The notes under the pieces: generated by a model | Databases searched by the model: none | What the model saw: only the letters and a program-made list of their open reading frames with translations | What the model was told of the DNA's origin: nothing | From: Turneriella sp942492915 | Lineage (GTDB): Bacteria > Spirochaetota > Leptospiria > Turneriellales > Turneriellaceae | Assembly: GCA_942492915.1 (NCBI GenBank) | Contig: OW818662.1 | Span: 868,001 to 932,000, forward strand | Length of the DNA: 64,000 nt | Reading direction: 5' to 3' | In this document: piece after piece, positions 35,594 through 46,600 of the stretch | Layout: each line of letters opens with the position of its first letter | How positions within the stretch are numbered: the stretch's first letter is position 1 | Made by a program: the position numbers and the translations under genes

Positions 35594-36673
35594 TTAGCCT
35601 GCATCTTCAGTGAGGCGAATTTTCTCGAAAACTGCAAGATTGTCGAGCAGCAGATCGACGAGCGCAGGCTCAAATGCAGTGCCCCGTTTCTCGCGAAAGA
35701 AGTCGACAACTCTTTCAATTGGCCATGGCTCTTTGTAGACACGGCGTTCGGTCAGCGCATCGTAAACATCGACAATGCCGACGATGCGCGCCTCGAGCGA
35801 GCACGCGTCACGGCGAAGCGCATGCGGGTAGCCGGTTCCATCCCAGCGTTCGTGGTGGTGCAGAGCGATTTCGTGTGCCAGCCGCAGCAGCGGATCTTTT
35901 GCACCGTCAAGAATCTGCCCGCCCAGCACCGGGTGTGTTTTCATGATATCAAACTCTTCGGGCGTCAGTGGCCCCGGTTTCTTAAGGATTGAATCAGGTA
36001 TCGCGAGTTTGCCGATATCGTGCAGACCCGCCGCTTCACCGATCAGATCGGCGTGCGCCGCGTTACAGCCGGCAAACACCGCCAGTTCTCTGCTCAGTTT
36101 CTGTATTCGACGAATATGCGATCCCGTTTCAATATGGTGCAAATCGCTCGTCAGAACGAACAACCTCGCGTACTCCCTTGCGGTATCGAGGTTGACCTGC
36201 GATGCGCCGGCCTGCAGTTTTCTGATCGCGTGCGTCACCTGAGCTTTGAATTCGGGCAGTCGAAAAGGTTTTTGCACATAGCCAATTGCGCCGCCTTCGA
36301 TTGCCGCATCGATAATTTTCTCATGCGACATGCCGCTGACCATAATCACTCCGGCTTGCGGGTAACGGCGGGTAATTTCGTTCAAAAGGTCAAAGCCATC
36401 GCCGTCGGGCATGTCGATGTCGGTGAGTACGAGGCGCGTCGGGTTTGCCGCGAGCAGGCCGAGCGCCTGTCGCCCGGTTGCGGCCTCTTCAACTTTGAAG
36501 CCCCAGCTTTCGACCGTCTGCCGTAGCAACCGGCGCACGGCAAGATCGTCGTCGGCAATGAGAACAGAATATCCGCTGCCGGCCAATTCGTTTGCGTGTG
36601 CAGCCGCCTGCGTTGCGATAGACCCGATTTTAGGAAAAACTGCCGGTGCCGTCACTTGGTGTTGCTGCTGCAT
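35594..36673 (-). CDS. Response regulator with HD-GYP phosphodiesterase domain
   Basis: About 359 aa from ATG 36673 (ATG 36715 is in frame but less likely). The receiver domain has IADDD, TDIDMPDGDG with the phospho-Asp, and YVQKPF. The C-terminal HD-GYP domain has GLHDIGKLAIPDSIL, HPVLGGQIL, HHHERWDGTGYP and VDVYDALTERRVY. Expected to hydrolyse cyclic di-GMP when its Asp is phosphorylated. Divergent from the chemotaxis operon, so possibly co-regulated with motility. Confidence 0.94.
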   Translation of the reverse strand: MQQQHQVTAPAVFPKIGSIATQAAAHANELAGSGYSVLIADDDLAVRRLLRQTVESWGFKVEEAATGRQALGLLAANPTRLVLTDIDMPDGDGFDLLNEITRRYPQAGVIMVSGMSHEKIIDAAIEGGAIGYVQKPFRLPEFKAQVTHAIRKLQAGASQVNLDTAREYARLFVLTSDLHHIETGSHIRRIQKLSRELAVFAGCNAAHADLIGEAAGLHDIGKLAIPDSILKKPGPLTPEEFDIMKTHPVLGGQILDGAKDPLLRLAHEIALHHHERWDGTGYPHALRRDACSLEARIVGIVDVYDALTERRVYKEPWPIERVVDFFREKRGTAFEPALVDLLLDNLAVFEKIRLTEDAG

Positions 36674-36864
36674 AGCGGTGATGTAACATAATTCGGGTGA
36701 CAATGCAATTGGCAAGCGTACACGCAGTCATATGTAGTTTTACTTAGCAATTTCCCGAAAAAGCAAACTGGGAGCAGGCTGCGTGTAATATGGGGATATT
36801 CCACGCAGCTGAATAGGCCACCGTGCTAGGTAACTCTACGGACAACCTCATGTATGCATCACAA

Positions 36865-36894
36865 TTGACTTTACCCCCTCCCGTAGTATATAAC
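36865..36894 (+). promoter_or_regulatory. cheA: Sigma70-like promoter of the che operon
   Basis: TTGACT at 36865-36870, then TATATA (spacing 16) or TATAAC at 36889 (spacing 18). Transcription would begin near 36900, which fits translation from the GTG at 36913 with the GGAG between. The same TTGACT is seen before two of the cheY genes downstream. Confidence 0.55.
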
Positions 36895-36912
36895 CTGTCC
36901 GTTGGAGCACAC

Positions 36913-37221
36913 GTGAACTTTTTCAGAAAGAAAAGCAATGCATTTATTACCCTCGAAGCACCTGACTTTGGCGCTGACACGCACAAATTGTGGAGCGATC
37001 TACTCTATACGCTCGAAGGGCAAGATGTCAAACACGTTACCGTACGCCTCTACGATACCGGCGACCTGACGCTGCGCGTCGTGTCTGTGATCGTCTCGCT
37101 CGGCCTAAAGCTGCGCGGCGAGACTGTCGAGTTTGAACTCGAGGCGTCGCCGAAAATAATCACGATGATCAAACGTTTGAATTTTACATCCGCATTTTCG
37201 CGACTCAGTGAGGTGCAATAG
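36913..37221 (+). CDS. STAS-like anti-anti-sigma-type protein
   Basis: 102 aa from GTG 36913, which has TTGGAG five bases upstream and sits right after the promoter. The frame is open to 36823 but those codons lie before the promoter. Reads as alternating beta strands and helices, with a final ASPKIITMIKRLNFTSAF stretch like the end of STAS domains. No conserved Ser phosphorylation motif (DSAG) is visible, so it may be a degenerate STAS. Coupled to cheA: the TAG stop shares its G with the GTG start. Confidence 0.6.
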   Translation: MNFFRKKSNAFITLEAPDFGADTHKLWSDLLYTLEGQDVKHVTVRLYDTGDLTLRVVSVIVSLGLKLRGETVEFELEASPKIITMIKRLNFTSAFSRLSEVQ

Positions 37222-39686
37222 TGCAGATCGATCTGAAAGAGGTCAAAGAATCGTTCACGGTGACGACGCGCGAGCTGTTACAGCGCTCAGAAGCGCTGCT
37301 GCTTGAGATGGAGCGGGGCGCGGACCCCGAACACTTTACTGAACTGCTGCGCGCGATTCATACGATCAAAGGCAACTCGGGCATATTTGAGCTTGATGCG
37401 GTCATCAAACTCTGCCACCATTTTGAAACATTTCTCGAGGGCCTCAAAGGCCGCGTAAAAACACTCAGCACTGAAGCGATCGACACTGGCCTGACGGTGA
37501 TCGACCGTATGCGTGTGCTCGTCGCGAATATGGACAATCCTGCAAAAATGGCGGAGATTCCATTGCAAGACGTGCTCGATGCACTCGATGGTAAATCTGG
37601 TGCCAAAACGGCCCCTGCCGCCGAGAAAAAAACCGACGCAGCGCCGCGTTCAAGTTTTGACCGCCTGCGCGAAGCCACACAAAAACTGCGCCTGCCCGAA
37701 AAGTATCTTGAAATTGCCCGCCGCGACAGCCACAACCTGCTCTTCATTGTCGTCGATTTCGGTGATCAGGGTGAAACCATGCTGTCAGACCTCTATGGCA
37801 AGTTTCAGGCGCTGCATAAATCAGGTACATTGCTGTCGCTCGGGGTATTGCGAAAAGAGACGATTACCAATGAACCCAAAGGCCCGTTTCTTCCTGATTT
37901 CATTATTCTGAGCACGTCTGCGACTGCCGAGCAGATCGCAAACCAACTCGGTTTGAAAGTGCTGCTGCACCATTATTTCTGGCAGCCGCCAAAAGAGCGC
38001 AGCGCTGCGGCGCCGGCGCGTGAAGCTGCCCGCGACGGCCATGGGCACGTGCGCGAAACCCACCTCAAGGTTCATCTGGATCTACTGAACACTCTCATTG
38101 ATATTACCGGTGAAATCGTACTGACTCGTAACGCTCTGGTGCGCAAGGTTGACCACCAGGCAGACCAGGGCTTGCAGGCATTCGCCAAGAAACTGAGCTA
38201 TCTCGTGACCGACCTGCAAGACAAGGTGATGAAGACCCGTCTGCAGGTGCTCGACGTGCTCTTTCACCGTTTTCCGCGGCTCATCAGGGAAACCGCGCAA
38301 CAGACCGGCAAAAAAGCGGAGCTGCGCCTTGAAGGAGGCGACATCGAAATCGATAAAGCAATCATCGATGAAATTGCAGATCCGCTGATGCATATTCTGC
38401 GTAACGCTGTCGATCATGGTCTTGAAAAGCCCGAAGAACGCGTGCTCGCCGGCAAACCCGAATCGGGTACTGTGCTCGTGCAGGCGCAGACTCGCGAGGG
38501 GAATATCGTGATACGGGTGGTTGACGACGGTCGCGGACTCGATATCGACCACATTCGCAGCGTTGCCATCTCAAAAGGGCTTATCACGCGCGAAAGTGCC
38601 GCGGCGGCAAGCGAAGGCGAAGTTGCGGAATATCTGTTTATGCCCGGTTTCAGCACCAAGGGAGAAATCACGACAATTTCAGGCCGCGGTGTTGGCATGG
38701 ACGTCGTCCGCACCAACATCAGCAAACTCGGCGGTTCTGTCGATATCACGGGCCAGGCGGGCAAAGGTACCACCGTCACAATGGTCATACCGCAGACGTT
38801 GTCGATTCTCACCTGCTTAACGGTTGAAATAGATGATTTCCGTTTTGTGATTCCACAGCAGAATATTGTCGAGGTCGTCACGATCGACGAGGGCCGCCTG
38901 CGCAATATTCAGAACAAGATGGCATATGAACTCAGGCAACGTCTTTTGCCACTCATTGAAACCGATGAGCTGCTCGAAATGGCAAAATCTGACGTAAGGT
39001 CGCTGCCGTACATCGTCGTGGTTCGCAGCGAAAAGTACTACTTTGGTCTGCGCGTGCAGAAAATTCTTGATACAGAAGAAGTTGTGGTCAAAACTCTGCC
39101 GCAGTTCGGGCAAGACCGCCAGGTTTTTTCTGGCGCGGCCATTATGGGCGACGGAAGAATTGCCCCAATAATCGATGCTGCGCTCGTTGGCCGGCATTCA
39201 AGTCTGCACGCTACCGGTGCCGCAGAACAGATTGCGCGCGCAGCGAAACAGGTAACTGAAGCGGCCGTACAATACTTACTCTTTAAAATTTACGGACGCA
39301 ACGTCGCCTTCAGGGTTGTTTCGCTGCCTCGAATCGAATCGATCGACCCCAAAGATATTGAGACCATCGTCGACCGGCAGGTCGTGCACTACCGCAACGA
39401 AATTATCCCCATTTTGCCTGTGGATTTTCTGCGCACCCCAGACGCGTTCGCAGTTGAACAAAGGTATATGATCTTGCTACAATCAGAAGGGCGGCGTTAC
39501 GGACTACTTGCCGACAGCATTCTCGACATTATCGAAGACAAGGTCACCTTGCGGCGCGAGAGCGGCGACCGGCCTGAGATTGAAGGTTATGCTCTGATTC
39601 AAGACGAAACGGCGATTGTACTCAGCGTCGCAGAACTGCTTAAGCGCGCCATGGCGAGCAGCAATGAGCTCGGGGTGAAATTATGA
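37221..39686 (+). CDS. cheA: Chemotaxis histidine kinase CheA with two CheW-like domains
   Basis: 821 aa. P1 HPt domain with phosphoacceptor His47 in AIHTIKGNSG; an intermediate domain at about 150-270; P3 dimerisation (about 285-350); P4 ATPase with HILRNAVDHG (N box), VDDGRGLD, FSTKGEITTISGRGVGMDVV (G boxes); P5 CheW-like at about 530-660; and a further CheW-like domain at about 680-800 (from YLLFKIYGRNVAFRV to LLADSILDI). The second CheW-like domain is unusual and may add a docking surface. Cytoplasmic, phosphorylates CheY and CheB. GTG start. Confidence 0.96.
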   Translation: MQIDLKEVKESFTVTTRELLQRSEALLLEMERGADPEHFTELLRAIHTIKGNSGIFELDAVIKLCHHFETFLEGLKGRVKTLSTEAIDTGLTVIDRMRVLVANMDNPAKMAEIPLQDVLDALDGKSGAKTAPAAEKKTDAAPRSSFDRLREATQKLRLPEKYLEIARRDSHNLLFIVVDFGDQGETMLSDLYGKFQALHKSGTLLSLGVLRKETITNEPKGPFLPDFIILSTSATAEQIANQLGLKVLLHHYFWQPPKERSAAAPAREAARDGHGHVRETHLKVHLDLLNTLIDITGEIVLTRNALVRKVDHQADQGLQAFAKKLSYLVTDLQDKVMKTRLQVLDVLFHRFPRLIRETAQQTGKKAELRLEGGDIEIDKAIIDEIADPLMHILRNAVDHGLEKPEERVLAGKPESGTVLVQAQTREGNIVIRVVDDGRGLDIDHIRSVAISKGLITRESAAAASEGEVAEYLFMPGFSTKGEITTISGRGVGMDVVRTNISKLGGSVDITGQAGKGTTVTMVIPQTLSILTCLTVEIDDFRFVIPQQNIVEVVTIDEGRLRNIQNKMAYELRQRLLPLIETDELLEMAKSDVRSLPYIVVVRSEKYYFGLRVQKILDTEEVVVKTLPQFGQDRQVFSGAAIMGDGRIAPIIDAALVGRHSSLHATGAAEQIARAAKQVTEAAVQYLLFKIYGRNVAFRVVSLPRIESIDPKDIETIVDRQVVHYRNEIIPILPVDFLRTPDAFAVEQRYMILLQSEGRRYGLLADSILDIIEDKVTLRRESGDRPEIEGYALIQDETAIVLSVAELLKRAMASSNELGVKL

Positions 39687-40120
39687 TCGGTACGGTTACA
39701 GAATACCTGCTCTGGAAATCCGGCGCTTACCTTTTTGGCCTCGAACTCGGGCACTGCCGCGAAATTGTCAATGACGTGATGATAACGCGGTTACCCCGTT
39801 CACCCGCATTTGTACTCGGACTCGCGAACCTTCGTGGCACTGTGATCTCGGTCATTGATCTCGAAGTTCTGCTGGGCTACCGCAAAGAGCTGAAGTTTCG
39901 CGAGAGCGCGAATATTATCAGACTGCGCGTTCAGGGGTATCCGATCGCGGTCGTCGCCGATTCGATCAGCGATACGATTTTTCTTGGTGGCGACGAACTC
40001 GAAGGGCCGCCGGCGAATCTCACCGAATCAGAAAGCAATTTCATACGTAAAGTGGCGAAAACCAAAGATGGATTGGTTCTCGTTCCCGATCTTCAATCCA
40101 TTGCATCCCGAATTAACTGA
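39683..40120 (+). CDS. cheW: Chemotaxis coupling protein CheW
   Basis: 145 aa. The CheW fold is seen: LWKSGAYLFGLELGHCREIV, RLPRSPAFVLGLANLRGTVISVIDLEVLLGY (RGxVxPV-like), and AVVADSISDT. Links receptors to CheA. ATG overlaps the cheA stop by 4 bp. Confidence 0.95.
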   Translation: MIGTVTEYLLWKSGAYLFGLELGHCREIVNDVMITRLPRSPAFVLGLANLRGTVISVIDLEVLLGYRKELKFRESANIIRLRVQGYPIAVVADSISDTIFLGGDELEGPPANLTESESNFIRKVAKTKDGLVLVPDLQSIASRIN

Positions 40121-40135
40121 ACCTAAGGAGTTCAT

Positions 40136-41713
40136 ATGCGAAACAACCAACCGATAACAAACAGAGAAAAGGCGATACCCCAGGGAGCTACCCTAGTATC
40201 GAAAACTGACCCGAAGGGCGTCATCATTTACGCGAGTAAAGACTTCAGCGATGTCTCTGAATATGAAAACTCAGCGATGGTCGGCGAACCCCACAATATT
40301 GTGCGGCACCCTGAGATGCCCCAGGCCGCGTTCGGCGACATGTGGGATAGAATCCGCACCGGGCATCCTTGGCGTGGGCTCGTCAAGAACCGCGCGAGCT
40401 CGGGCGACCACTACTGGGTAGAGGCGCAGGTTGCGCCGCAGTACAAAAATGGTCGCCTCACCGGCTTCATGTCAGTGCGCCGCCCGGCACAGCGAGCAGA
40501 AATAGAAAAGACCGAAGCGCTGTACCTCAAGTTAAATAAGGAGGGCAAAGACGCAAAAGTCGATACCCGCTCTGCATTCGCCCGGTTCTTGAACAATATT
40601 CCTATCGGCGCGCGGCTCGCATTTCTTGTCGTGGGTTCAATCTCGACAGGCATCGTTCCTTTGGTGCTGTTTCTGCTCGGCTTCCCGGCGATTGTGATCG
40701 TTGCGGCCGGATTGACGATCGGTATGCTCAAACTTCCCGTGCTGCTTTGGACGCGTAGCAATGTTCTGAAACATGTCACGATCGCAAATGAACTTCTCAA
40801 AGACATGGGCGAGGGTGATTTTACCCGCTCGATCGATGTGCGCGACAATACTGAAACCGGTCGCGTGCTCGAAGCGCTGCAGGTGATGAATACCAATATT
40901 TCAGGGCTCATCTTTCAGATGACTGAAACGGGTAAAGATCTCAACACAGGTGCCAAAACTCTGGCAGATTCGAGCCAGAACCTGTCGACCGGCATCGAAG
41001 AAATCTCGCAGCAGACGACGAGTATCTCTTCTGCAGCGAACCAGATGAACCAGAACCTGCAGGTAGTTTCCAGCGCGGTTGAAGAGATGTCGATTTCCAT
41101 TGGCGAAGTCGCGACCAAAGCATCAGAAGGCGCACGTGTCTCAAAAGAAGCGGCAACGATCGCACAAGATGCCCAGGGCCTCGTGCGTGAGCTGGGCAGC
41201 GGAGCAGACAGTATCGGCAAAGTCATCGAAATTATCGCAAAAATCGCCGAGCAGACCAACATGCTTGCACTCAATGCCTCAATCGAAGCGGCGGGGGCAG
41301 GCGAAGCAGGTAAAGGGTTTGCGGTCGTAGCTTCTGAGGTCAAAGAGCTTGCACGTCAGACGGCCGCTTCGTCTGAAGACATCAAGAAGCAGATTCAGGC
41401 GATACAGAAGAGCACAGACGAGACTATTTCGGCAATTGGTAACATTGCGGGAATCATCAACCGCGTGAATGAAGGCAATGCCAGCATCGCTTCTGCCGTT
41501 GAAGAGCAGTCGATGACGACGAAAGAGATTGCAAGTAACGTGAACCAGATTTCAGAGGCGTCGGCTGAGATTAATAAGAATATTTCGGGCATCAGCTCAG
41601 CGGTGACCGACAGCGCAAAAGATGCGCATAAGATCTCAGAACTTTCATCGGGCCTAAAGAGACTTTCAGACTTCTTGACCGGCGTCGTGCAAGAATTCAA
41701 AGTCATCAAGTGA
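40136..41713 (+). CDS. Methyl-accepting chemotaxis protein with N-terminal PAS (Aer-like)
   Basis: 525 aa. Residues about 15-120 form a PAS domain of Aer type (GVIIYASKDF, PHNIVRHPEMP, WRGLVKNR, YWVEAQVAP), usually a FAD- or heme-binding redox/energy sensor on the cytoplasmic side. Two membrane helices at about 160-205 close together with almost no periplasmic loop, then a HAMP-like linker and the MCP signalling domain with the hairpin EQTNMLALNASIEAAGAGEAGKGFAVVASEVK. AAGGAG lies five bases before the ATG. The likely input of the pathway encoded around it. Confidence 0.95.
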   Translation: MRNNQPITNREKAIPQGATLVSKTDPKGVIIYASKDFSDVSEYENSAMVGEPHNIVRHPEMPQAAFGDMWDRIRTGHPWRGLVKNRASSGDHYWVEAQVAPQYKNGRLTGFMSVRRPAQRAEIEKTEALYLKLNKEGKDAKVDTRSAFARFLNNIPIGARLAFLVVGSISTGIVPLVLFLLGFPAIVIVAAGLTIGMLKLPVLLWTRSNVLKHVTIANELLKDMGEGDFTRSIDVRDNTETGRVLEALQVMNTNISGLIFQMTETGKDLNTGAKTLADSSQNLSTGIEEISQQTTSISSAANQMNQNLQVVSSAVEEMSISIGEVATKASEGARVSKEAATIAQDAQGLVRELGSGADSIGKVIEIIAKIAEQTNMLALNASIEAAGAGEAGKGFAVVASEVKELARQTAASSEDIKKQIQAIQKSTDETISAIGNIAGIINRVNEGNASIASAVEEQSMTTKEIASNVNQISEASAEINKNISGISSAVTDSAKDAHKISELSSGLKRLSDFLTGVVQEFKVIK

Positions 41714-41726
41714 TCGCGCTGCGACG

Positions 41727-42770
41727 ATGAAGATTCAGGTTCTGATCGTCGATGATTCTGAAGTTTACAGGCTGTTTCTAAGAAACGCGCTCGCGAACGA
41801 ACCGGATATCGACGTTGTTTCGGTTGCGTCGAATGGTCGCCTCGCGATGCCGCGGGTGAATCATTATAAACCTGAGATTGTATTGCTCGATTACGACATG
41901 CCCGAAATGGACGGGCTGACGGCAATACCCGAAATAAAACGCCTGTCGCCGAAGACGCGAATCATCATGTTCAGTACGCACACGACCGCGGGTGCGAAAC
42001 TCACCCTAAAGGCGCTCGAGCTTGGCGCTGATGATTTTATCGCGAAACCCGCAGGCGCTCTCGGTGGTACGATTGCGGCAGACCTCGCAAAACGCCTGCT
42101 CGAATCTATCCGCGGTTTTGTACCGGCGGCAAAGACCACCCGGGAAGCCGAGCCGGTAATCCATGCTCCCAAACCTCGCCACGCAGCTGCCCGCAAGAAG
42201 TTTCGGTATTGTTTAATCGGCATTTCGACCGGGGGGCCGCCGGCGCTGCGGCGCCTCTTCAAATTGATTCCCGACAAGATCAGGGGAAGCATTCTCGTAG
42301 TGCAGCATATGCCTCCGCTTTTTACGGCCCAGCTTGCTGAGAGCCTCAATGAAGAGAGCGCACTCTCGATAGTAGAGGCGAAGAACGGAATGGTGATTCA
42401 ATCCGCCTCGGTCTACATCGCGCCGGGCGGCAAGCAGATGCGTATGAAGCCAAATGCCAAAGGTGAGGCGGTGGTGATTGTTGAAGAAAGCGATCCGGGT
42501 GAACTCTGCAAACCGTCGGTCAACATGCTGTTTAACTCTGCCGCAGAATTCTGCGCGGAGGATACGCTTGCGGTAATCATGACGGGTATGGGCGAAGACG
42601 GCTACGCAGGTATGAAAACCCTCTCGACACGCGGGTCATACCTCATGGCGCAGACTGCCGACGATTGCGTTATTTTCGGAATGCCTGCCAAGCCTGTTCG
42701 CGACGGAATAATACATGAAAGCCATAATGTAGAAGGCATTGCCGCCAAAATTACGGAGTATTTGAGCTGA
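41727..42770 (+). CDS. cheB: Chemotaxis response regulator protein-glutamate methylesterase CheB
   Basis: 347 aa. Receiver with IVDDSE and LLDYDMPEMDG (Asp55), then a linker and the methylesterase domain with catalytic Ser167 (ISTGGPP), His194 (VQHMPP) and Asp291 (GMGEDG). Demethylates and deamidates receptors for adaptation. The next start overlaps its stop. Confidence 0.96.
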   Translation: MKIQVLIVDDSEVYRLFLRNALANEPDIDVVSVASNGRLAMPRVNHYKPEIVLLDYDMPEMDGLTAIPEIKRLSPKTRIIMFSTHTTAGAKLTLKALELGADDFIAKPAGALGGTIAADLAKRLLESIRGFVPAAKTTREAEPVIHAPKPRHAAARKKFRYCLIGISTGGPPALRRLFKLIPDKIRGSILVVQHMPPLFTAQLAESLNEESALSIVEAKNGMVIQSASVYIAPGGKQMRMKPNAKGEAVVIVEESDPGELCKPSVNMLFNSAAEFCAEDTLAVIMTGMGEDGYAGMKTLSTRGSYLMAQTADDCVIFGMPAKPVRDGIIHESHNVEGIAAKITEYLS

Positions 42771-43636
42771 TGTCTGATAAATCTTTTCCTGCGATCGCGC
42801 TTGCGATCAAAAAGTTGACGGGCTTGCATATCGAGCCCGAGAAATATTACTTGTTTGAACACCGGTTTCCTGATGTGATGAAAGAAAATGGTATTGTCGA
42901 CTATGCGCAGCTGCTCGAACAGATCGAACGCGGATCTAACCCGAAGCTGATCGGGCGTGTCATAGAGAAAATCACAACGCACGAAACGCGTTTTTTTCGT
43001 GATGAAAGTATATTTGATGCGCTGGTCGAACAAATTGTGCCTGAGTGGAAAGAGCGAAACGCTGGCGGTGTCGATGCGCTTCAGTATCCGCCGCTCAAAA
43101 TCTGGTCTGCTGCATGCTCCACGGGGCAAGAGGCGTATTCGATCGCCATGATGCTCGCCGAGTTTCATCTGCAACTTGTGCGCAAAACGCAGATTATCGC
43201 GACCGACATTTCAGAGGAATCCGTCGCGAAAGCCATCGAAGGCCGTTACACTTCGTTCGAACTTTCGCGCGGTCTGCCTGAGAAGTTTCGCAAGAAGTTC
43301 TTCAGCGACACCGACGGAGGCGCGATCATCAATCGGACTCTGCTGCCCGCGATCGACTTCAGAACGATGAATTTACTGACGGAACCTGCGCCCGATAAGT
43401 TCGATATTATATTCTGCAGAAATGTCGCCTATTACTTTGCCGCAGACACACGCCTTGTGTTATTCAAGAAAATGCAGGCCGCTCTCAAACCAGAGGGTGT
43501 GCTTGTTCTGGGGTCGGCAGAGTCTCTGAACGGAATACTGACAGATTATGTCTTGCGCGAGTTTGGCCTGGCGCGCTATTACGAACTGAATACGGCGAAC
43601 GTGACGCTGTTTGCGCGCAAGAAGAAGCCAGAATAG
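42770..43636 (+). CDS. cheR: Chemotaxis protein methyltransferase CheR
   Basis: 288 aa. N-terminal helical domain, then the SAM-binding fold: ETRFFRDESIFDAL, KIWSAACSTGQEAYSIAMML, IIATDISEESVAKA and FDIIFCRNVAYYF. Methylates MCP glutamates. ATG shares a base with the cheB stop (TGATG). Confidence 0.96.
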   Translation: MSDKSFPAIALAIKKLTGLHIEPEKYYLFEHRFPDVMKENGIVDYAQLLEQIERGSNPKLIGRVIEKITTHETRFFRDESIFDALVEQIVPEWKERNAGGVDALQYPPLKIWSAACSTGQEAYSIAMMLAEFHLQLVRKTQIIATDISEESVAKAIEGRYTSFELSRGLPEKFRKKFFSDTDGGAIINRTLLPAIDFRTMNLLTEPAPDKFDIIFCRNVAYYFAADTRLVLFKKMQAALKPEGVLVLGSAESLNGILTDYVLREFGLARYYELNTANVTLFARKKKPE

Positions 43637-43662
43637 GGTGAAGATGTTTATCGAATAAGTTT

Positions 43663-46600
43663 ATGCCTCAACTTACGCCGTCCTCATTGTTACTCTTAAC
43701 TGGGGTCACCTCGTTCGTCATGGCCGTCTGGTTTTTGTTTTTGCGGCAGGGGCGCTTCAGTGCGATCCCTGGTATCCCCGTCTGGTCACTCGGGTTGGTG
43801 CTGAGCGGTGTGGGTTGGGTGACGATATCTTTGCGCACAGCATTACCTGATTTGTATTCGGCTATTCCCGGGGCAATGCTGCTGATGCCAGCGCACCTTC
43901 TTATGGTAAGCGCGTTCTTCGGGGCGCTCGACAAGGTCAGGGAGTTGCGCACGCTTTGGGGCTTGTTGATTCTGGCAGAGCTTGCCATGTTCTTCTTCAC
44001 CTATGGGATCTTTCACACCCCAGCGCGCATGGCAATTTCTGCCGCGTATGAATTAATTCTCGTTTTTTGGATCTTGTTCGTTTTTCCCGGCCCCGCAGCC
44101 CGGCTGTCGGCCGGTCTGCTTTTCTCTGTCAGGGCAGTTTTTGGCTCAATCGCGCTGGCTTTTGCGCTGCGTTTTTCGGTGGGCATATTGAACATCGGCG
44201 ACCCGCAGTATGATAGCATGGCGAACACGACCCTCAATCTTTCAATGGCCTGGCTTTTTTTTGCCGTGGGACAACTGCCTGCCATCGTATTTTTAACCTT
44301 GTGCCAGGAAGCCAGCGATGGCAAACGAAGCCATGCGGAAAAGCGTCTGACAGAGCTTGTGGCCTCGATCGATGGCATCGTGTGGGAGGCAGACGCGCAC
44401 ACCGTTACGTTTACCTATGTCAGTGACAAAGCGGAACGCCTGCTCGGTTACCCGACGGCAGACTGGCTTCAACCGGGGTTTTGGCAAAAGCACATATATT
44501 CCGAAGACCAAATCTGGGCTCCTGAATTTTGTCGGGAGCGTACCAACTCTCTTGAACCGCACGAATTCGAATACCGTTTTGTTGCCCGGGACGGGAAAAT
44601 TGTCTGGTTGCGTGATATGGTTACGGTGGTCAGTCAAGCTGGGCAGGCGCGTTGGTTGCGCGGAGTGATGGTCGACGTGACGCGGCGCAAGCAAGACGAA
44701 GCTCGGCTCAGGCAGCTGCGATTCATGTATGAATTGCTGAGTAATTGTCGCAAAACGATAAGCGAAGAGACTGACGTGCAGCAACTTTTTGATCAATTGG
44801 TAAAACTGTGCACCGATTCAGGAGATTTACTTTTGGCCTGGATCGGCGTGGTCGGCGATGACGCTGTTTCCGTGCGGGTGGCTGCCTCGGCGGGAAAGGC
44901 AGATGCCTACCTGGACGGCATTACGGTTACTCTGGACTCTGAAAGCCCCGAGGGACGGGGACCGACCGGCAGGGCTATGCGCTCGCATCGCAATATCGTT
45001 GTCAACTATCTGGCGATCAATTCCCGTGACATGTTCACTGAGCGGCGCCAGGCGTTCGGTATGGGTTCATGCGCGAGCATCCCTTTGTTGCTGGCCGATA
45101 ATCGTACTGGTTCGCTCAACCTCTATGCGTTCAGCGAAGATTTCTTCAAACCTGAAATAATCGAACTCTTTGAGCGATTGGCTGCAGACGTCAGGCGGGC
45201 CCTCGACCGGTGGGAGGCTGAACGCTGGCGAAATCTGGCGGAGCAGCAAATGCGCGAAAGCCGGTTACTGCTTGATTTTGCACTTGAATCGACGATCGAT
45301 GCCGTATGGGATTTCAATCCGATCAATAATACAGTACATTTTACCCGGCATTGGGAGGCCATGCTGGGTTACGACAGGGGTGAACTGGCAAACGACATTG
45401 CCATCTGGGAATCGCATATGCATCCACAAGATCGAGCGCAAGCTGATGAGACGCTGCGCCAATACCTGCGTGGAGAGTTGGAAGCTTTTGATACCATTGT
45501 GCGCATGCGGACCAAGAACGGCACATACATTTGGGTCAAAGACCGCGGTATTGTTGTCGAACGGAACGAAAAGGGAACACCGACCCGTATCGTCGGCACG
45601 CTGAAGAATATCGATTGCGAGGTACGGGCGCAGGAAACTGCCCGGCGCAACGCAATATTGCTTGATGAAGTGTTTAACGCGGCGCCGGTCGGTCTGGCAA
45701 TAGTCGATAGGGATCGAAAACTCATTCGCGCGAATGCAAAGAAACTCGAAATGACTGGTGCTTCGAACAGTGTGGAACTCGAGCGCCTACAGCGCGAATT
45801 GATATTCTATCATGACGATGGTACACGGTATTCTGAAGGGGAAGCCCCCCCGGTAATTTCGCTGCCCGATTTCGAAAAATCGCATGGAGAGACATACGGT
45901 GTCAGCGTTTCACCCGATCAGCCGATCCGCTGGGTTTCGGTCAGCAGTCGCTATATCGCACCGCTCGACGTGGTCGTGCGCGTAACAATCGACATCACGG
46001 AACTCGCTGAGGCGCAGAAAGCCCTTCATGAGATGGCCAACATGCTGGAGCAAAAGGTTCGCCTGCGTACACTTGAATTAGAAGAAATCAATCAAGAACT
46101 CGAAGCTTTCAGTTACTCGCTTTCGCACGACTTGAAAGCGCCTTTAGTACGGGCCGAGGGCTGGTTGAATATTGTCTCTCAGCAATTTCGCCAATCCATC
46201 GGCGAAAAGGGTGGCGAGCAACTGCAATTTATCCGGCGCGAAATTGCGGCGATGACGCAGATGTGTGAAGCGATGCTACAGCTCGCGAATGTTTCTCAAC
46301 CCGCACTATCCTTTGCCAGGGTTGATCTAACCGATGTAGCAGCACAAATTTTGGCAGACCTGCGGCTTGAATATGCGGAGAGTCAATTCGAGACGCATGT
46401 TGCTCCGGCACTCGAAGTTCGCGCCGACCCGACTCTCGTGCGGGTATTGCTCAGAAATCTGCTCGAAAATGCTGTGAAATACAGCCAGTACCGCAACCCG
46501 GCGCACATTGAATTTAATGCGACGACATCGTACGATCAGGCGACATATTGCATTTCAGACAATGGTGTGGGGTTTGATATGCAATACGCCGACAGGCTAT

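Noticed and set aside
36823..36912. Upstream extension of the STAS-like gene (GTG 36823 or ATG 36850)
   Set aside because: A strong promoter-like sequence lies within it and a ribosome binding site fits GTG 36913.
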